Positions 44,109 through 54,032 of a DNA stretch of 64,000 nucleotides are shown here, in pieces. Every line of letters begins with the position of its first letter. Within the stretch, counting starts at the first letter, position 1. The DNA comes from Kocuria tytonicola (GTDB lineage Bacteria > Actinomycetota > Actinomycetes > Actinomycetales > Micrococcaceae), in contig NZ_PHOA01000003.1 in assembly GCF_003687455.1 (NCBI RefSeq), forward strand, positions 1 through 64,000. The letters run 5' to 3'. The notes beneath the pieces are model-generated. The model worked only from the letters and a program-made list of their open reading frames with translations, had not been told where the DNA came from and made no database searches. Position numbers and translations under genes: made by a program.

Positions 44109-44285
44109 TCAGTCGCCCTTGAACGCGGTGTCCTCGTCGTCCCAGCGCTTGGTGTTCTCCGCCGCGTGCTCCAGGGCTCGTGCCGCTTCCTCGCGAGTGG
44201 CGTAGGGGCCCATGAGCTTGCGGTAGTCGTCCTGGGCGCCCTCCTCGACCTGCTTGGTGTAGAGGTTGTACCAGTACTCGGCCAT
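44109..44285 (-). CDS. Small SPOR-like/actinobacterial conserved protein
   Basis: A 58-residue polypeptide ([18 protein letters not shown] at the start, ending in [10 protein letters not shown]). Similar short proteins in Micrococcales carry a SPOR-type annotation: the [13 protein letters not shown] then [18 protein letters not shown] pattern resembles a SPOR repeat, the peptidoglycan-binding fold. It has no signal peptide, so a wall role is doubtful. The start is the ATG at 44283-44285. The gene diverges from map. Confidence 0.75.
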   Translation of the reverse strand: MAEYWYNLYTKQVEEGAQDDYRKLMGPYATREEAARALEHAAENTKRWDDEDTAFKGD

Positions 44286-44461
44286 GTGATGCCTCTCTTC
44301 CCGGCGCGCGGCGCCGTCTGCCCGCGGGGACGCGGGGTGCGAACACCCGGACGGAACGGGCCCGGGACCCAAGGCTTAGGCTAGTTGGTGAATCAGCTGT
44401 CCGGAGTGCTGCCACGCCCCGGGACACACCGCTCGACCGCCGCAGGAGGCATCGACCCATC

Positions 44462-45358
44462 GTGACCAGCCACAACCTCGCACCCGCCCCCGGATCCACC
44501 GCCCCGACCGGCGCACTGCGCCCAGGCACGCTCTCGCCCCTGCGCCCCGTGCCGCGGGAGATCGAGCGCCCGGAGTACGTGGGGCGCCTGGAGCCGGACG
44601 AGGGCAGTGCCTCGAACGTCTACACCCCCGAGGAGATCGAGCTCGTGCGCGAGGCCGGGCAGATCGCGGCCCGGGCGCTGCAGGCCGCGGGCGCGGAGGC
44701 CAGGCCGGGGGTGACCACGGACGAGCTGGACCGGATCGCCCACGAGTACATGTGCGACCACGGGGCCTACCCCTCCTGCCTGGAGTACCGCGGGTTCCCC
44801 AAGTCCATCTGCACCTCGCTCAACGAGGTGATCTGCCACGGGATCCCGGACTCCACGGTGCTGGAGGACGGGGACATCATCAACCTGGACGTGACCGCCT
44901 ACAAGAACGGGATGCACGGCGACACCAACGCCATGTTCCTGGTGGGGGACGTGGACGAGGACTCCCGGCTGCTCGTGGAGCGCACCCTGGAGGCCACCAA
45001 CCGGGCCATCAAGGCGGTGCGTCCCGGCCGGGAGATCAACGTGATCGGGCGCGTCATCGAGAAGTACGCCAAGCGCTTCGGCTATGGCGTGGTGCGGGAC
45101 TTCACGGGCCACGGCGTGGGCCGGGAGTTCCACACCGGGCTGATCGTGCCGCACTACGACGCCGCCCCGTCCTACAGCACCGAGATGGTTCCGGGCATGA
45201 TCTTCACCATTGAACCCATGCTCACCCTCGGGACGATCGCGTGGGACCAGTGGGACGACGACTGGACCATCACCACGCACGACCGCCTGCGCACCGCGCA
45301 GTACGAGCACACCATGGTGGTCACCGAGGACGGCGTGGAGATCCTCACTCTCCCGTGA
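44462..45358 (+). CDS. map: Methionine aminopeptidase
   Basis: A 298-residue type I MetAP that removes the initiator methionine. Dimetal ligand motifs are seen: [17 protein letters not shown] with the nearby HG in CHGIPDS, then [20 protein letters not shown] (two aspartates), [15 protein letters not shown] (histidine), FTIEPML (glutamate) and QYEHTMVVT (glutamate). The N-terminal 45 residues are a typical actinobacterial extension ending near the family block [11 protein letters not shown]. The GTG at 44462 has GGAGG upstream. A TAGGCT -10-like hexamer (44377-44382) lies upstream. Confidence 0.95.
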   Translation: MTSHNLAPAPGSTAPTGALRPGTLSPLRPVPREIERPEYVGRLEPDEGSASNVYTPEEIELVREAGQIAARALQAAGAEARPGVTTDELDRIAHEYMCDHGAYPSCLEYRGFPKSICTSLNEVICHGIPDSTVLEDGDIINLDVTAYKNGMHGDTNAMFLVGDVDEDSRLLVERTLEATNRAIKAVRPGREINVIGRVIEKYAKRFGYGVVRDFTGHGVGREFHTGLIVPHYDAAPSYSTEMVPGMIFTIEPMLTLGTIAWDQWDDDWTITTHDRLRTAQYEHTMVVTEDGVEILTLP

Positions 45359-45473
45359 TCCTCGTCCTCCCGTGATCCGCGGCACCGTGGCCGTAAACTC
45401 GGGGACAGGGGGGCCGGTCAGGACCATCCACCGCCCCGGCACAGCGAAAGACCGTGAACCGAAGGGACCGTTC

Positions 45474-46307
45474 ATGAGCTCAGGGACTCCGCAGGGTGTC
45501 GTCTCGCAGTACGGCATTGGAATCGACATCGGTGGCACCGGCACCAAGGGCGGGATCGTGGACCTCTCCACCGGTCAGCTCGTGGGCGAGCGCTTCCGCA
45601 TCCCCACGCCGCAGCCCGCCACACCCGCGGCCGTGGCGGGCGTGGTCAGGCAGATCGTGGACGAGCTGCAGTCCCGTCCGGAGGCTCCGGAGCCGGACAG
45701 CCACGTGGGCATCGTGTTCCCGGCCATCATCAAGAACGGCGTGGCCCTGTCCGCGGCGAACGTGGACAAGTCCTGGATCAACACGGACGTGGACGCCCTG
45801 ATGAGCGAGACGCTCGGCCGCGAGGTCGAGGCCCTCAACGACGCCGACGGCGCCGGGCTCGCGGAAGCCCACTACGGGGCGGGCAGGGGCAAGGAGGGTC
45901 TGGTCATGGTCATCACCCTCGGCACCGGCATCGGCTCCGCCATGATCCTCAACGGCCAGCTCGTGCCCAACGCCGAGCTGGGTCATCTGGAGATCGACGG
46001 CCACGACGCCGAGACCCGGGCTTCGGCCGCGGCCCGAGAGCGCGAGCAGCTGCCGTGGAAGAAGTGGGCCACCAAACGGTTGCAGCGCTACTTCTCCCAC
46101 GTGGAGTTCCTGTTCTCCCCGTCCCTGTTCGTGATCGGCGGGGGCGTGTCCAAGAACTCGGAGAAGTTCCTGCCCTACCTCGAGCTGCGCACGCCGGTGG
46201 AGATCGCGGCCCTGCGCAACAACGCCGGCATCGTGGGTGCCGCGCTGTGGGCGCAGCAGTGCCGCGACGCGCAGGCCGCGAAGCCGGTCATCGACCCGAT
46301 CGACTGA
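45474..46307 (+). CDS. ppgK: Polyphosphate glucokinase
   Basis: A 277-residue ROK-family kinase that phosphorylates glucose with polyphosphate (and ATP). Motifs are GIDIGGTGTKGGIVDL (phosphate site 1), VGIVFPAIIKNGVALSAANVDKSW, NDADGAGLAEAHYGA with the catalytic base aspartate, TLGTGIGSAMILNG, and ELGHLEIDG. The enzyme is characteristic of actinobacteria. The ATG at 45474 has GGGA-type spacing upstream. Nothing else in the operon is visible. The gene follows map after a 115-base gap. Confidence 0.92.
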   Translation: MSSGTPQGVVSQYGIGIDIGGTGTKGGIVDLSTGQLVGERFRIPTPQPATPAAVAGVVRQIVDELQSRPEAPEPDSHVGIVFPAIIKNGVALSAANVDKSWINTDVDALMSETLGREVEALNDADGAGLAEAHYGAGRGKEGLVMVITLGTGIGSAMILNGQLVPNAELGHLEIDGHDAETRASAAAREREQLPWKKWATKRLQRYFSHVEFLFSPSLFVIGGGVSKNSEKFLPYLELRTPVEIAALRNNAGIVGAALWAQQCRDAQAAKPVIDPID

Positions 46308-46674
46308 CCTGCGCCGCGCACGCCGGACGACGCCGCCCCGGGCTCGGTGACCTTCCATGCCTGTCACGGCCGTCCGACGACCGTTCGGCACGGTCTTCGG
46401 GTCGGCGCAGTCGTCGGCCGTGCTCGGTGGCACGACCGGTACCGGGGCTCCTCGTCACGGATAGGGAACGGCCCCCGGCTCCACACGGAGTCGGGGGCCG
46501 TTCGTCGTCCTCGGCTCACCAACGGCGGGGAGCCATCGGCCACGAGCGAGACGGACCTGAGCAGGGCAGAAATGAGCGAGACCCCGATGATGTCCGCGGC
46601 TTCCCCTCCGCAGACCCTCGGGGTCTCGTGCTGACGAGTCTATGACCTCCCGGCCCCGGGGGCAAGCACCGGTG
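46308..46674. other. Convergent intergenic region ppgK / sirtuin
   Basis: 367 bases. It carries one copy of the ACGACGCCGCCC word at 46327 and the hairpin listed at 46466-46503. Short open frames exist on the plus strand but none has a ribosome site or recognisable sequence. I see no further gene. Confidence 0.5.
46466..46503. terminator. Hairpin terminator after ppgK
   Basis: GAACGGCCCCCG (46466-46477) pairs perfectly with CGGGGGCCGTTC (46492-46503), with inner CTCC/GGAG pairing and an ACAC loop. CGTCGTCC follows instead of a U-tract. Confidence 0.8.
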
Positions 46675-47580
46675 TCACCGCGCGAGGAGCCCGGTGAGGG
46701 ACGTCAGGAACTCCCCCACGGGCGCATCCACCTTGAGCGTGGCCAGCGAGTCGCCTCCCGTGACGCCGTGGTTGACGATGACCACGGGGATGTCCTCCCG
46801 CGCGGCCTGGCGCACGAAGCGCCGTCCCGAGTTCACGGTGAGTGAGCTGCCCGCCACCAGGAGCGCCCCCGCGCGGGAGACCATCCGCCGGGCCAGTGCC
46901 ACGTTGAGGCCGGACGCGTTCTCCCCGAAGAACACCACGTCCGGTTTCAGGACCCCCTGGCACACGGGGCAGTCCCACACCCGGAAGCCCCCGGTGTGCT
47001 CCACCGTGGCGTCGGCGTCCGGCGCGTACTCGATCTCCGCCCCGGAGTCCATGCCGTCGTAGAAGCCGGGGTTCAGCTCGTCCAGGTACCGCGAGACCTC
47101 CCCGCGGGGGAAGCGCGAACCGCACGCGGTGCACACCACCCAGGCGTAGGTGCCGTGCAGGTCCACGACTGCCAGGGAGCCGGCCTTCTGGTGGAGCGTG
47201 TCGATGTTCTGGGTGATGATCCCGTCCACCACGCCGCGGGCCTCGAGCGCGGCCAGCGCCGTGGGAGCCGCGGAGGGCTGCGCCCGGGCCACGAAGTGCC
47301 AGCCGTACTGGTTGCGCGCCCAGTAGTGCCGCCGGTTCTCCACGCTGCCCATGAAGTCCTGGTACGTCATGGGGTTGCGCGGCCTGGAGCCGGGACCGCG
47401 GTAGTCCGGGATCCCGGAGGAGGTGCTCACGCCCGCGCCGGTCAGTACGACGATGCGGCGGCCCACCAGCAGCTCGTGCACGGGACGCAGGCCGGAGCTG
47501 GCGTCCAGGGCGGCGGGATCCGGGAAGAGTCCCGGCTCCACCGGCGCACCGTAGCCGGCGCGGATCACCCTGATGGGCAT
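46675..47580 (-). CDS. NAD-dependent protein deacylase (sirtuin, Sir2 family)
   Basis: A 301-residue sirtuin. The NAD site is LTGAGVSTSSGIPDYRG, followed by TQNIDTLHQKAG. The catalytic histidine is in LHGTYAWVVC. Four zinc cysteines are seen as CTACG and CPVCQG. The GSSLTVNSG and VIVNHG motifs complete the NAD pocket. It would remove acyl groups from lysines and so link protein acetylation to NAD. The ATG is one base after the stop of the peroxiredoxin gene, so the two are probably co-transcribed. Confidence 0.93.
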   Translation of the reverse strand: MPIRVIRAGYGAPVEPGLFPDPAALDASSGLRPVHELLVGRRIVVLTGAGVSTSSGIPDYRGPGSRPRNPMTYQDFMGSVENRRHYWARNQYGWHFVARAQPSAAPTALAALEARGVVDGIITQNIDTLHQKAGSLAVVDLHGTYAWVVCTACGSRFPRGEVSRYLDELNPGFYDGMDSGAEIEYAPDADATVEHTGGFRVWDCPVCQGVLKPDVVFFGENASGLNVALARRMVSRAGALLVAGSSLTVNSGRRFVRQAAREDIPVVIVNHGVTGGDSLATLKVDAPVGEFLTSLTGLLAR

Positions 47581-47581
47581 G

Positions 47582-48043
47582 TCAGGGGCGGGGGAGGTTC
47601 TCGAGCACGCCGCGCAGCCGGTCCCACTCCCGCGCCTCGGTCATGTCCGCGGAGCTGACGTCCCGCACGATGCCGGAGGCGTCCACCGTGACGGTGTGGC
47701 GGCGCGCACAGCCCTCCTGCTCGTCGAACACACCGTATGCGCGCGCCACCTCCCCGTGGGGCCAGTGGTCGGAGAGCATCTCGAAGTCGTAGGACTCCTG
47801 CCGGGCGAAGGCGTCCAGGGCGTAGTGGCTGTCGGTGGAGATGCACAGCACCCGGGCCCCGAACTCCTCGAAGGTGTCCGTGTGGTCCTGCAGGTGGCAC
47901 AGCTCGTCGGTGCAGATCGGTGAGAACGCGAACGGGAAGAACACGAGCACCGCCGGCGCCCCCCGGTACTGCGACAGGGTGCGGCTCTCACCCTCCCGGT
48001 TCGGGAGACGGAAGTCCGGGGCGGTGGATCCGGTGTCGGTCAT
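47582..48043 (-). CDS. AhpE-type peroxiredoxin
   Basis: A 153-residue thiol peroxidase of the AhpE group that reduces hydroperoxides. The peroxidatic cysteine is Cys44 in FFPFAFSPICTDELC, and Cys49 lies five residues further on. The reference actinobacterial AhpE is a one-cysteine enzyme that has aspartate nearby, so the extra Cys49 is worth noting. The fold is supported by APDFRLPNREGESRTLSQYRG and later by RRHTVTVDASGIVRDV. It is the first gene of a two-gene unit with a sirtuin gene. Confidence 0.9.
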   Translation of the reverse strand: MTDTGSTAPDFRLPNREGESRTLSQYRGAPAVLVFFPFAFSPICTDELCHLQDHTDTFEEFGARVLCISTDSHYALDAFARQESYDFEMLSDHWPHGEVARAYGVFDEQEGCARRHTVTVDASGIVRDVSSADMTEAREWDRLRGVLENLPRP

Positions 48044-48083
48044 GGTGTCCTCTTCCGCGACGAGTGCGCCGCGCGGCTCGGAA

Positions 48084-48500
48084 TCAGAAGTTGCGCTTGG
48101 GGGCCAGTCGGGAGACGGACCAGTCGGAGGACACCCGGGCCGCGCTCGTCACGTGGAGCCCGGCCGTGGAGGCGGCGTCCTGCACGTCAGCGGGTGAGAC
48201 GTGGTCCTCCCGCCCGGCCTTGGGGGTCAGCAGCCAGACCACACCACCGTCGTCGAGGGTGGTCTGGACGTCCACGAGCTCGTCCACGAGGTCGCCGTCG
48301 CCGTCGCGCCACCACAGCACCACGGCGTCCACGACCTCCTGCGCTTCCTCGTCGAAGAGCTCCGAGCCGATGGCGGCTTCGATCCGCTCCCGCAGGTCCG
48401 CATCGACGTCGTCGTCGTAGCCGAACTCCTGGACGTAGTCGCCGTCCTTCAGGTTCAGCTGCTCCGCAATGCTCTCCTCGGGGGCTTTCGCCTCGCTCAC
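48084..48500 (-). CDS. DUF3052 family protein
   Basis: A 138-residue acidic protein of an actinobacterial family with no assigned biochemical role. The middle carries LKDGDYVQEFGYDDDVDADLRE, and VDAVVLWWRDGDGDLVDEL and VVWLLTPKAGR follow. The start is set at GTG 48498-48500, since AAGGAG lies eight bases upstream. An ATG six codons earlier lacks such a site. The gene diverges from aceE. Confidence 0.85.
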   Translation of the reverse strand: MSEAKAPEESIAEQLNLKDGDYVQEFGYDDDVDADLRERIEAAIGSELFDEEAQEVVDAVVLWWRDGDGDLVDELVDVQTTLDDGGVVWLLTPKAGREDHVSPADVQDAASTAGLHVTSAARVSSDWSVSRLAPKRNF

Positions 48501-48850
48501 CGTGTCTCTCCTTCTCAAGCCGGGTCGCGTGAGTGCCGGTGGCCACCGGTCGGTGGGTCGGACTCAAACTCACCGTGGCGGGTCCGCCGACGGTGCGTAA
48601 TAAAGACAACACTGCTTTAGCCGCACGTTCAAGCCAACAGGCGGACCGCCGCGGCATTGCCGTGGCGTGTGACACCGGGGTGCCGCGCGGTGTGACGCGC
48701 AGAACCCTGTCGCCGCGATCCCCCGCGCCGTAGCCTGTGACACGATGAGAGGACGATGGGAACCGCGTTCGACTCCGAACGGCCCGTCGCCTGGCACACC
48801 GCTCCGCCCCGGGGATCCCGCGACACGGAGCTGACGATAGAGAGGTTCAC
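48501..48850. other. Divergent intergenic region DUF3052 / aceE
   Basis: 350 bases without a gene. An AT-richer island around 48596-48625 (GTAATAAAGACAACACTGC) is unusual for this sequence and may hold a promoter for the minus-strand DUF3052 gene (TTGAAC at about 48628 on the minus strand could be its -35). For aceE no element is convincing. The nearest AT-containing word is GACACGATGAGAGG at 48738-48751. Confidence 0.4.
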
Positions 48851-51589
48851 GTGTCTTCTGACAGCAATCACCACATCCTCAGTGGCCTGACGAACAACCT
48901 GCAGGACGCGGACGCGGATGAGACCCGGGAGTGGATCGAGTCCTTCGACGCCCTGATCCAGGCGCAGGGCACCGCTCGGGCGCAGTACATCATGCGCGCC
49001 CTCCTGCAGCACGCGGGCACCCACTCCGTGGGCGTGCCCATGGTGACCACGTCCGACTACGTGAACACGATCCCGGTGGACCAGGAGCCGGAGTTCCCCG
49101 GTGACGAGGAGATCGAGCGCCGCTACCGCGCCTTCCTGCGCTGGAACGCGGCCGTGATGGTGCACCGCGCCCAGCGCCCCGGCGTGGGCGTGGGCGGGCA
49201 CATCTCGTCCTACGCCGGCGTGGCCACGCTCTACGAAGTGGGCCTGAACCACTTCTTCCGCGGTCCCGAGCACCCGGGCGGCGGTGACCAGGTGTTCTTC
49301 CAGGGCCACTCCTCCCCCGGAAACTACGCGCGCGCCTACCTCGAGGGGCGCCTGACCGAGGAGCAGCTGGACGGCTTCCGGCAGGAGAAGACCAAGGCCC
49401 CGAACGGGCTGCCCTCCTACCCGCACCCGCGCTCCCTCCCCGACTTCTGGCAGTTCCCCACGGTCTCCATGGGCATCGGCCCCATGAACGCGGTCTACCA
49501 GGCGCAGTTCAACCGCTACCTGCACAACCGCGGCATCAAGGACACCTCCCAGCAGCACGTGTGGGCCTTCCTGGGCGACGGCGAGATGGACGAGCCGGAG
49601 TCGCGCGGCGTGCTCCAGCTGGCCGCCAACGACAAGCTGGACAACCTCACCTTCGTGGTCAACTGCAACCTGCAGCGCCTCGACGGGCCCGTGCGCGGCA
49701 ACGGCAAGATCATCCAGGAGCTCGAGGCGTTCTTCCGCGGCGCCGGCTGGAACGTCATCAAGGTCGTGTGGGGGCGCGAGTGGGACGCCCTGCTCGAGGC
49801 GGACCACACCGGCGAGCTGGTCCGGATCATGAACGAGACCCTCGACGGCGACTACCAGACCTTCAAGGCGGAGTCCGGCGGTTTCGTGCGCGACCACTTC
49901 TTCGCGCGCTCGGCGGCCACCAAGGAGCTCGTGGCCGACTACACCGACGAGCAGATCTGGAACCTCAAGCGCGGCGCCCACGACTACAACAAGGTCTACG
50001 CGGCGTACAAGGCCGCACTGGAGCACACGGGCCAGCCCACTGTGATCCTGGCGCAGGGCATCAAGGGCTACGGCCTGGGCCCGCACTTCGAGGCCCGCAA
50101 CGCCACCCACCAGATGAAGAAGCTCACGCTGGAGGACCTCAAGGCCTTCCGTGACCACCTGCGCATCCCCATCACGGACGAGCAGCTGGAGGCGGACCTC
50201 TACAACGCGCCGTACTACCACCCGGGTGCGGACTCCCCCGAGATCAAGTACATGCTGGAGCGGCGCAAGGAGCTCGGCGGCTTCGTCCCGGACCGGCCGC
50301 ACGCCCAGAAGGAGATCACCCTCCCCTCCGAGCGCGCCTACGCGTCCGGCAAGAAGGGCTCGGGCAAGCAGCTGGCCGCGACCACCATGGCGTTCGTGCG
50401 CATCCTCAAGGACCTGATGCGCGAGAAGGACTTCGGCCACCGCATCGTGCCGATCGTCCCGGACGAGGCGCGCACGTTCGGCATGGACTCGTTCTTCCCC
50501 ACCTCCAAGATCTACAACCCGAACGGGCAGAACTACCTCTCCGTGGACCGCGAACTCATGCTGGCCTACAAGGAGTCGGCTCAGGGCGTCATCCTGCACC
50601 CCGGGATCAACGAGGCCGGTGCCACCGCCGCGTTCACCGCCGCCGGCACCTCCTACGCCACGCACGGCGAGACGATGATCCCGTTCTACATCTTCTACTC
50701 GATGTTCGGGTTCCAACGCACGGGTGACGAGTTCTGGGCTGCCGCGGACCAGATGGCGCGCGGCTTCGTGATCGGCGCGACCGCCGGGCGCACCACGCTC
50801 ACCGGAGAGGGCCTGCAGCACGCGGACGGGCACTCCCCGTTGCTGGCCGCGACCACCCCCGCCGTGATCCACTACGACCCCGCCTACGGCTACGAGATCG
50901 CGCACATCGTCAAGCGCGGCATCGAGCACATGTACGGCACGGGCGACGAGGACCACAACGTCATGTACTACCTCACGGTGTACAACGAGCCGATCCACCA
51001 GCCGGCCGAGCCGGAGAACGTGGACGTCGACGGCATCATCAACGGCATCTACCTGCTCAAGCCGGCCGAGACCGAGGGCCCGCGCGCGCAGCTGCTGGCC
51101 TCCGGCGTCGGCGTTCCGTGGGCGCTCGAGGCCCAGAAGATCCTGGCCGAGGAGTGGGGCGTCTCAGCGGACGTCTGGTCCGTGACCTCGTGGACCAACC
51201 TTCGCCGTGACGCCATGGCCGCCGAGCAGGACGCCTTCATGGACCCCGAGTCCGGCGCCCGCACGCCCTTCATCACCCAGGCGCTGGCCGGCGCCACGGG
51301 TCCCGTGGTCGCCACGAGCGACTACGCCGCACAGCTGCCGGACTCCGTGCGGCAGTACGTGCCGAACGACTGGGCGTCCCTCGGTGCGGACGGGTTCGGC
51401 TTCGCCGACACCCGCGCCGGTGCGCGCCGGTTCTTCACCATCGACGCGCACTCCATGGTGGTCCGCACCCTGGAGATGCTCGCCAAGCGCGGCGAGGTGG
51501 ACTGGTCCGCCCCCGCAGAGGCGCTCACCCGCTACGAGCTGGCGAACCCCGGGGCCGGAACCTCGGGAAACGCCGGTGGCGACGCGTAG
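48851..51589 (+). CDS. aceE: Pyruvate dehydrogenase E1 component, homodimeric
   Basis: A 912-residue thiamine diphosphate enzyme that decarboxylates pyruvate and passes the acetyl group to lipoate, giving acetyl-CoA. Both functional halves are in one chain, as in actinobacteria and gammaproteobacteria. The ThDP motif is [12 protein letters not shown] followed by the N-containing [17 protein letters not shown]. Landmarks near the N-terminus are [21 protein letters not shown] and FFQGHSSPG. The C-terminal part includes [16 protein letters not shown]. The GTG start at 48851 follows AGAGG. It lies upstream of the fatty acid synthesis block, which uses its product. Confidence 0.96.
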   Translation: MSSDSNHHILSGLTNNLQDADADETREWIESFDALIQAQGTARAQYIMRALLQHAGTHSVGVPMVTTSDYVNTIPVDQEPEFPGDEEIERRYRAFLRWNAAVMVHRAQRPGVGVGGHISSYAGVATLYEVGLNHFFRGPEHPGGGDQVFFQGHSSPGNYARAYLEGRLTEEQLDGFRQEKTKAPNGLPSYPHPRSLPDFWQFPTVSMGIGPMNAVYQAQFNRYLHNRGIKDTSQQHVWAFLGDGEMDEPESRGVLQLAANDKLDNLTFVVNCNLQRLDGPVRGNGKIIQELEAFFRGAGWNVIKVVWGREWDALLEADHTGELVRIMNETLDGDYQTFKAESGGFVRDHFFARSAATKELVADYTDEQIWNLKRGAHDYNKVYAAYKAALEHTGQPTVILAQGIKGYGLGPHFEARNATHQMKKLTLEDLKAFRDHLRIPITDEQLEADLYNAPYYHPGADSPEIKYMLERRKELGGFVPDRPHAQKEITLPSERAYASGKKGSGKQLAATTMAFVRILKDLMREKDFGHRIVPIVPDEARTFGMDSFFPTSKIYNPNGQNYLSVDRELMLAYKESAQGVILHPGINEAGATAAFTAAGTSYATHGETMIPFYIFYSMFGFQRTGDEFWAAADQMARGFVIGATAGRTTLTGEGLQHADGHSPLLAATTPAVIHYDPAYGYEIAHIVKRGIEHMYGTGDEDHNVMYYLTVYNEPIHQPAEPENVDVDGIINGIYLLKPAETEGPRAQLLASGVGVPWALEAQKILAEEWGVSADVWSVTSWTNLRRDAMAAEQDAFMDPESGARTPFITQALAGATGPVVATSDYAAQLPDSVRQYVPNDWASLGADGFGFADTRAGARRFFTIDAHSMVVRTLEMLAKRGEVDWSAPAEALTRYELANPGAGTSGNAGGDA

Positions 51590-51615
51590 CACCGGGCACC
51601 AGACCGCGGCACCAT

Positions 51616-51652
51616 GAGCGCCCCGCCCCCGGACTCCCGGGGCGGGGCGCTC
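51616..51652 (+). terminator. Terminator of aceE
   Basis: GAGCGCCCCGCCCCCGG (51616-51632) pairs with CCGGGGCGGGGCGCTC (51637-51652) with one bulged C and an ACTC loop. It separates aceE from fasR. Confidence 0.8.
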
Positions 51653-51724
51653 GTCCGTTCAGCGCCGACTCGGGGACGGTGACGGCCCAGGACCAGCCCC
51701 GGGGGCGCAGGAATGGAGATCGAC

Positions 51725-51730
51725 TACCCT
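51725..51730 (+). promoter_or_regulatory. Candidate leaderless -10 element of fasR
   Basis: TACCCT is followed by six bases and then ATG at 51737, the leaderless geometry also seen before tesB and panB. This element decides in favour of the second ATG over the one at 51713. Confidence 0.4.
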
Positions 51731-51736
51731 CGTCTC

Positions 51737-52972
51737 ATGCCCACCGACGCCTCAGGGTCCGCCCCCCGCAAGCCACGCCCTTCGCGCCGGGGCGCGTGGT
51801 CCCTGCGCAGCCGGCAGCAGGGCACCCCCCATCCCCGCACCCTGGAGAACCTGACGGCGAACCTCGGGCAGGTCTCCACCGTGGCGGTGCAACGGCTGAG
51901 CACGTCCCTCCCGTGGTTCGAGGGGCTGCGGGCGGACGAGCGCTCGGAACTGGGCCTGCTGGCCCAGCGCGGCATCGCCTCCTTCGTACGCTGGTACGAG
52001 AACCCCCAGGAACCCGTGTGGGTGCTCACCGAGATCTTCCGGCAGGCTCCCACCGAGCTGACCCGGTCCATCACTCTGCAGAACGCGCTGCAAGTGCTGC
52101 GGATCGTCGTGGACGTGGTCGAGGAGAAGGTCCCCGAACTCGCCCAGCACAACGACGAGGTGGCCCTGCGCGAGGCCGTTCTCCGGTTCTCCCGGGAGGT
52201 GGCGTTCGCCGCCGCGGACGTCTACGCCAGGGCGGCGGAGAACCGCGGCTCCTGGGACGCCCGGCTCGAGTCCCTCGTGGTGGACGGGATCCTGCGGGGC
52301 GACCACTCCGACTCGCTGCGCTCCCGGGTCTCCGCCCTGGGCTGGACGGACGAGGGGGACGTGACCGTCATGGTGGGCGCCGCACCCGCGACCACCGGCC
52401 CCGCGGGGGTCGAACGGATCCGTCGCGTGGTCGCGCGCCACGCCGCGGAGTGCCTCGTGACCATTCAGACCGACCGGCTGGTGCTCATCCTGGGCGGGCT
52501 CAGGGACCGGGAGCGTTCCCTGGAGCGGCTCGCTGCCGTCTGCGGTGACGGCCCCGTGGTGCACGGCCCCGCCGTGAGTTCCGTCTTCGAGGCCAGGCAC
52601 TCGGCGGACCGCGCCAACGCCGGTCTCCGTGCGGCGTCGGCCTGGCCGCAGGCTCCGCGCCCGGTCTGCTCGGAGGACCTGTGGCCCGAGCGGGCTGTCA
52701 ACGGCGACCCGCTCGCGGTGCAGGCCATGGTCGAGGCCGTGTGGCAGCCGCTGGCCGCGTCCTCCACCGGTCTGGTGGACACCCTGAGCACCTACCTCGG
52801 TGTGGGCCACTCCCTGGAGGCGACGGCACGGGAGCTGTTCGTCCACGCCAACACGGTGCGCTACCGGCTGCGCCGCGTCAGCGACATCACCGGGTGGGAC
52901 CCCCTGCTGCCCCGGGACGCATTCGTGCTGCACTGCGCGGTGCTCGCGGGCCGCCTGCACGCCACCGAGTGA
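51737..52972 (+). CDS. fasR: PucR/CdaR-type transcriptional regulator of fatty acid synthesis (FasR-like)
   Basis: A 411-residue regulator from the ATG at 51737; an upstream in-frame ATG at 51713 would add eight residues. The C-terminal HTH_30 domain is visible: LSTYLGVGHSLEATARELFVHANTVRYRLRRV, with the helix-turn-helix from about residue 370. The N-terminal part (NLTANLGQVSTVAVQRLSTSLPWFEGL) fits the family sensory region. Its position directly upstream of fabD-fabH-acpP-fabF matches fasR of Streptomyces and mycobacteria, where it activates this operon. Binding sites are not shown here. Confidence 0.85.
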   Translation: MPTDASGSAPRKPRPSRRGAWSLRSRQQGTPHPRTLENLTANLGQVSTVAVQRLSTSLPWFEGLRADERSELGLLAQRGIASFVRWYENPQEPVWVLTEIFRQAPTELTRSITLQNALQVLRIVVDVVEEKVPELAQHNDEVALREAVLRFSREVAFAAADVYARAAENRGSWDARLESLVVDGILRGDHSDSLRSRVSALGWTDEGDVTVMVGAAPATTGPAGVERIRRVVARHAAECLVTIQTDRLVLILGGLRDRERSLERLAAVCGDGPVVHGPAVSSVFEARHSADRANAGLRAASAWPQAPRPVCSEDLWPERAVNGDPLAVQAMVEAVWQPLAASSTGLVDTLSTYLGVGHSLEATARELFVHANTVRYRLRRVSDITGWDPLLPRDAFVLHCAVLAGRLHATE

Positions 52973-53063
52973 CATCGACTTGTAGAGAAGCCACAAATCA
53001 GGTCTCCCGGCTTGGTGATCTCGGCTGGTCCGCACGCCCCGGTCGACTTGGTGGAATGGTCGG

Positions 53064-53975
53064 GTGATTGCACTCGTCTGCCCCGGCCAGGGGTCACAGA
53101 AGCCAGGATTCCTCACCGAGTGGCTCACCGTCCCCGGTGTGCCCGAGCACCTCGCGCGGCTCTCCGACGCCGCCGGGCTCGACCTCGCGCACTACGGCAC
53201 CGAGGCGGACGAGGAGACCATCAAGGACACAGCGGTGGCCCAGCCGCTCATCGTGGCCGCGGGCCTGCTCGCGGGCCGACTGCTGGCCCCCGTGCTCGAG
53301 GGCCGCGAGGACGTGGTCCACGCCGGGCACTCGGTGGGCGAGATCACCGCCGCCGCACTGGCGGGGGTGCTCAGCGAGGAGGACGCCATGCGCTTCGTGC
53401 GGGTGCGCGCCACCGAGATGGCCCGCGCCGCCGCCGCGACCCCCACGGGCATGGCCGCCGTGCTCGGCGGCAAGGAGGACGACGTCGCCGCCGCCATCGC
53501 CGCCGTGGGAGCCACGGCGGCGAACGCCAACGGGGGCGGCCAGGTGGTCGCCGCCGGGACCCTCGAGCAGCTGGACGCCCTCGCCGAGAACCCGCCCGCT
53601 CGTGCCAAGGTCATCCGGCTCAAGGTGGCCGGGGCGTTCCACACGGAGCACATGGCACCGGCGCTGCAGCCCTTGCGTGACCTCGTTCCCGAGCTGTCCC
53701 CGGAGGATCCCGCGCAGCCGCTGCTCAGCAACTTCGACGGCGCGCCCGTCACCAGCGGCCAGGCCGCCCTGGAGTCCCTCGTGGACCAGGTGTGCCGCCC
53801 CGTCCGGTGGGACGCCTGCATGCAGACGCTCACTGCGATGGGTGTGGAGCGGGTCCTGGAGCTGCCGCCCGCCGGCACGCTGGTGGGCCTCGCCAAGCGC
53901 GGTCTCAAGGGCGTTCCCGCCGTGGCCGTCAACACTCCGCAGGACCTCGAGGGCGTGCGGAGTACGCTGAGCTGA
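53064..53975 (+). CDS. fabD: Malonyl-CoA:ACP transacylase
   Basis: A 303-residue acyltransferase that loads malonyl groups onto ACP. It opens with IALVCPGQGSQKPGFL. The nucleophile is Ser90 in GHSVGEITA, and the histidine partner is in FHTEHMAPA. The closing block VLELPPAGTLVGLAKR is typical. The GTG start at 53064 is close to a weak site, and a TGGAAT word ends six bases upstream. The gene heads the block fabD-fabH-acpP-fabF, all on the plus strand with gaps of 57 to 150 bases. Confidence 0.95.
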   Translation: MIALVCPGQGSQKPGFLTEWLTVPGVPEHLARLSDAAGLDLAHYGTEADEETIKDTAVAQPLIVAAGLLAGRLLAPVLEGREDVVHAGHSVGEITAAALAGVLSEEDAMRFVRVRATEMARAAAATPTGMAAVLGGKEDDVAAAIAAVGATAANANGGGQVVAAGTLEQLDALAENPPARAKVIRLKVAGAFHTEHMAPALQPLRDLVPELSPEDPAQPLLSNFDGAPVTSGQAALESLVDQVCRPVRWDACMQTLTAMGVERVLELPPAGTLVGLAKRGLKGVPAVAVNTPQDLEGVRSTLS

Positions 53976-54032
53976 GCAGGTGCCCACCGCACCACTCGCT
54001 GTGATCCGCACCAGGTAAGGAGTCGGCCTCTC

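Noticed and set aside
44371-44392. A partial IdeR-like word (AAGGCTTAGGCTAG) upstream of map
   Set aside because: The second half of the palindrome does not follow the consensus, and map is not an iron gene. TAGGCT there is better read as a -10 hexamer.
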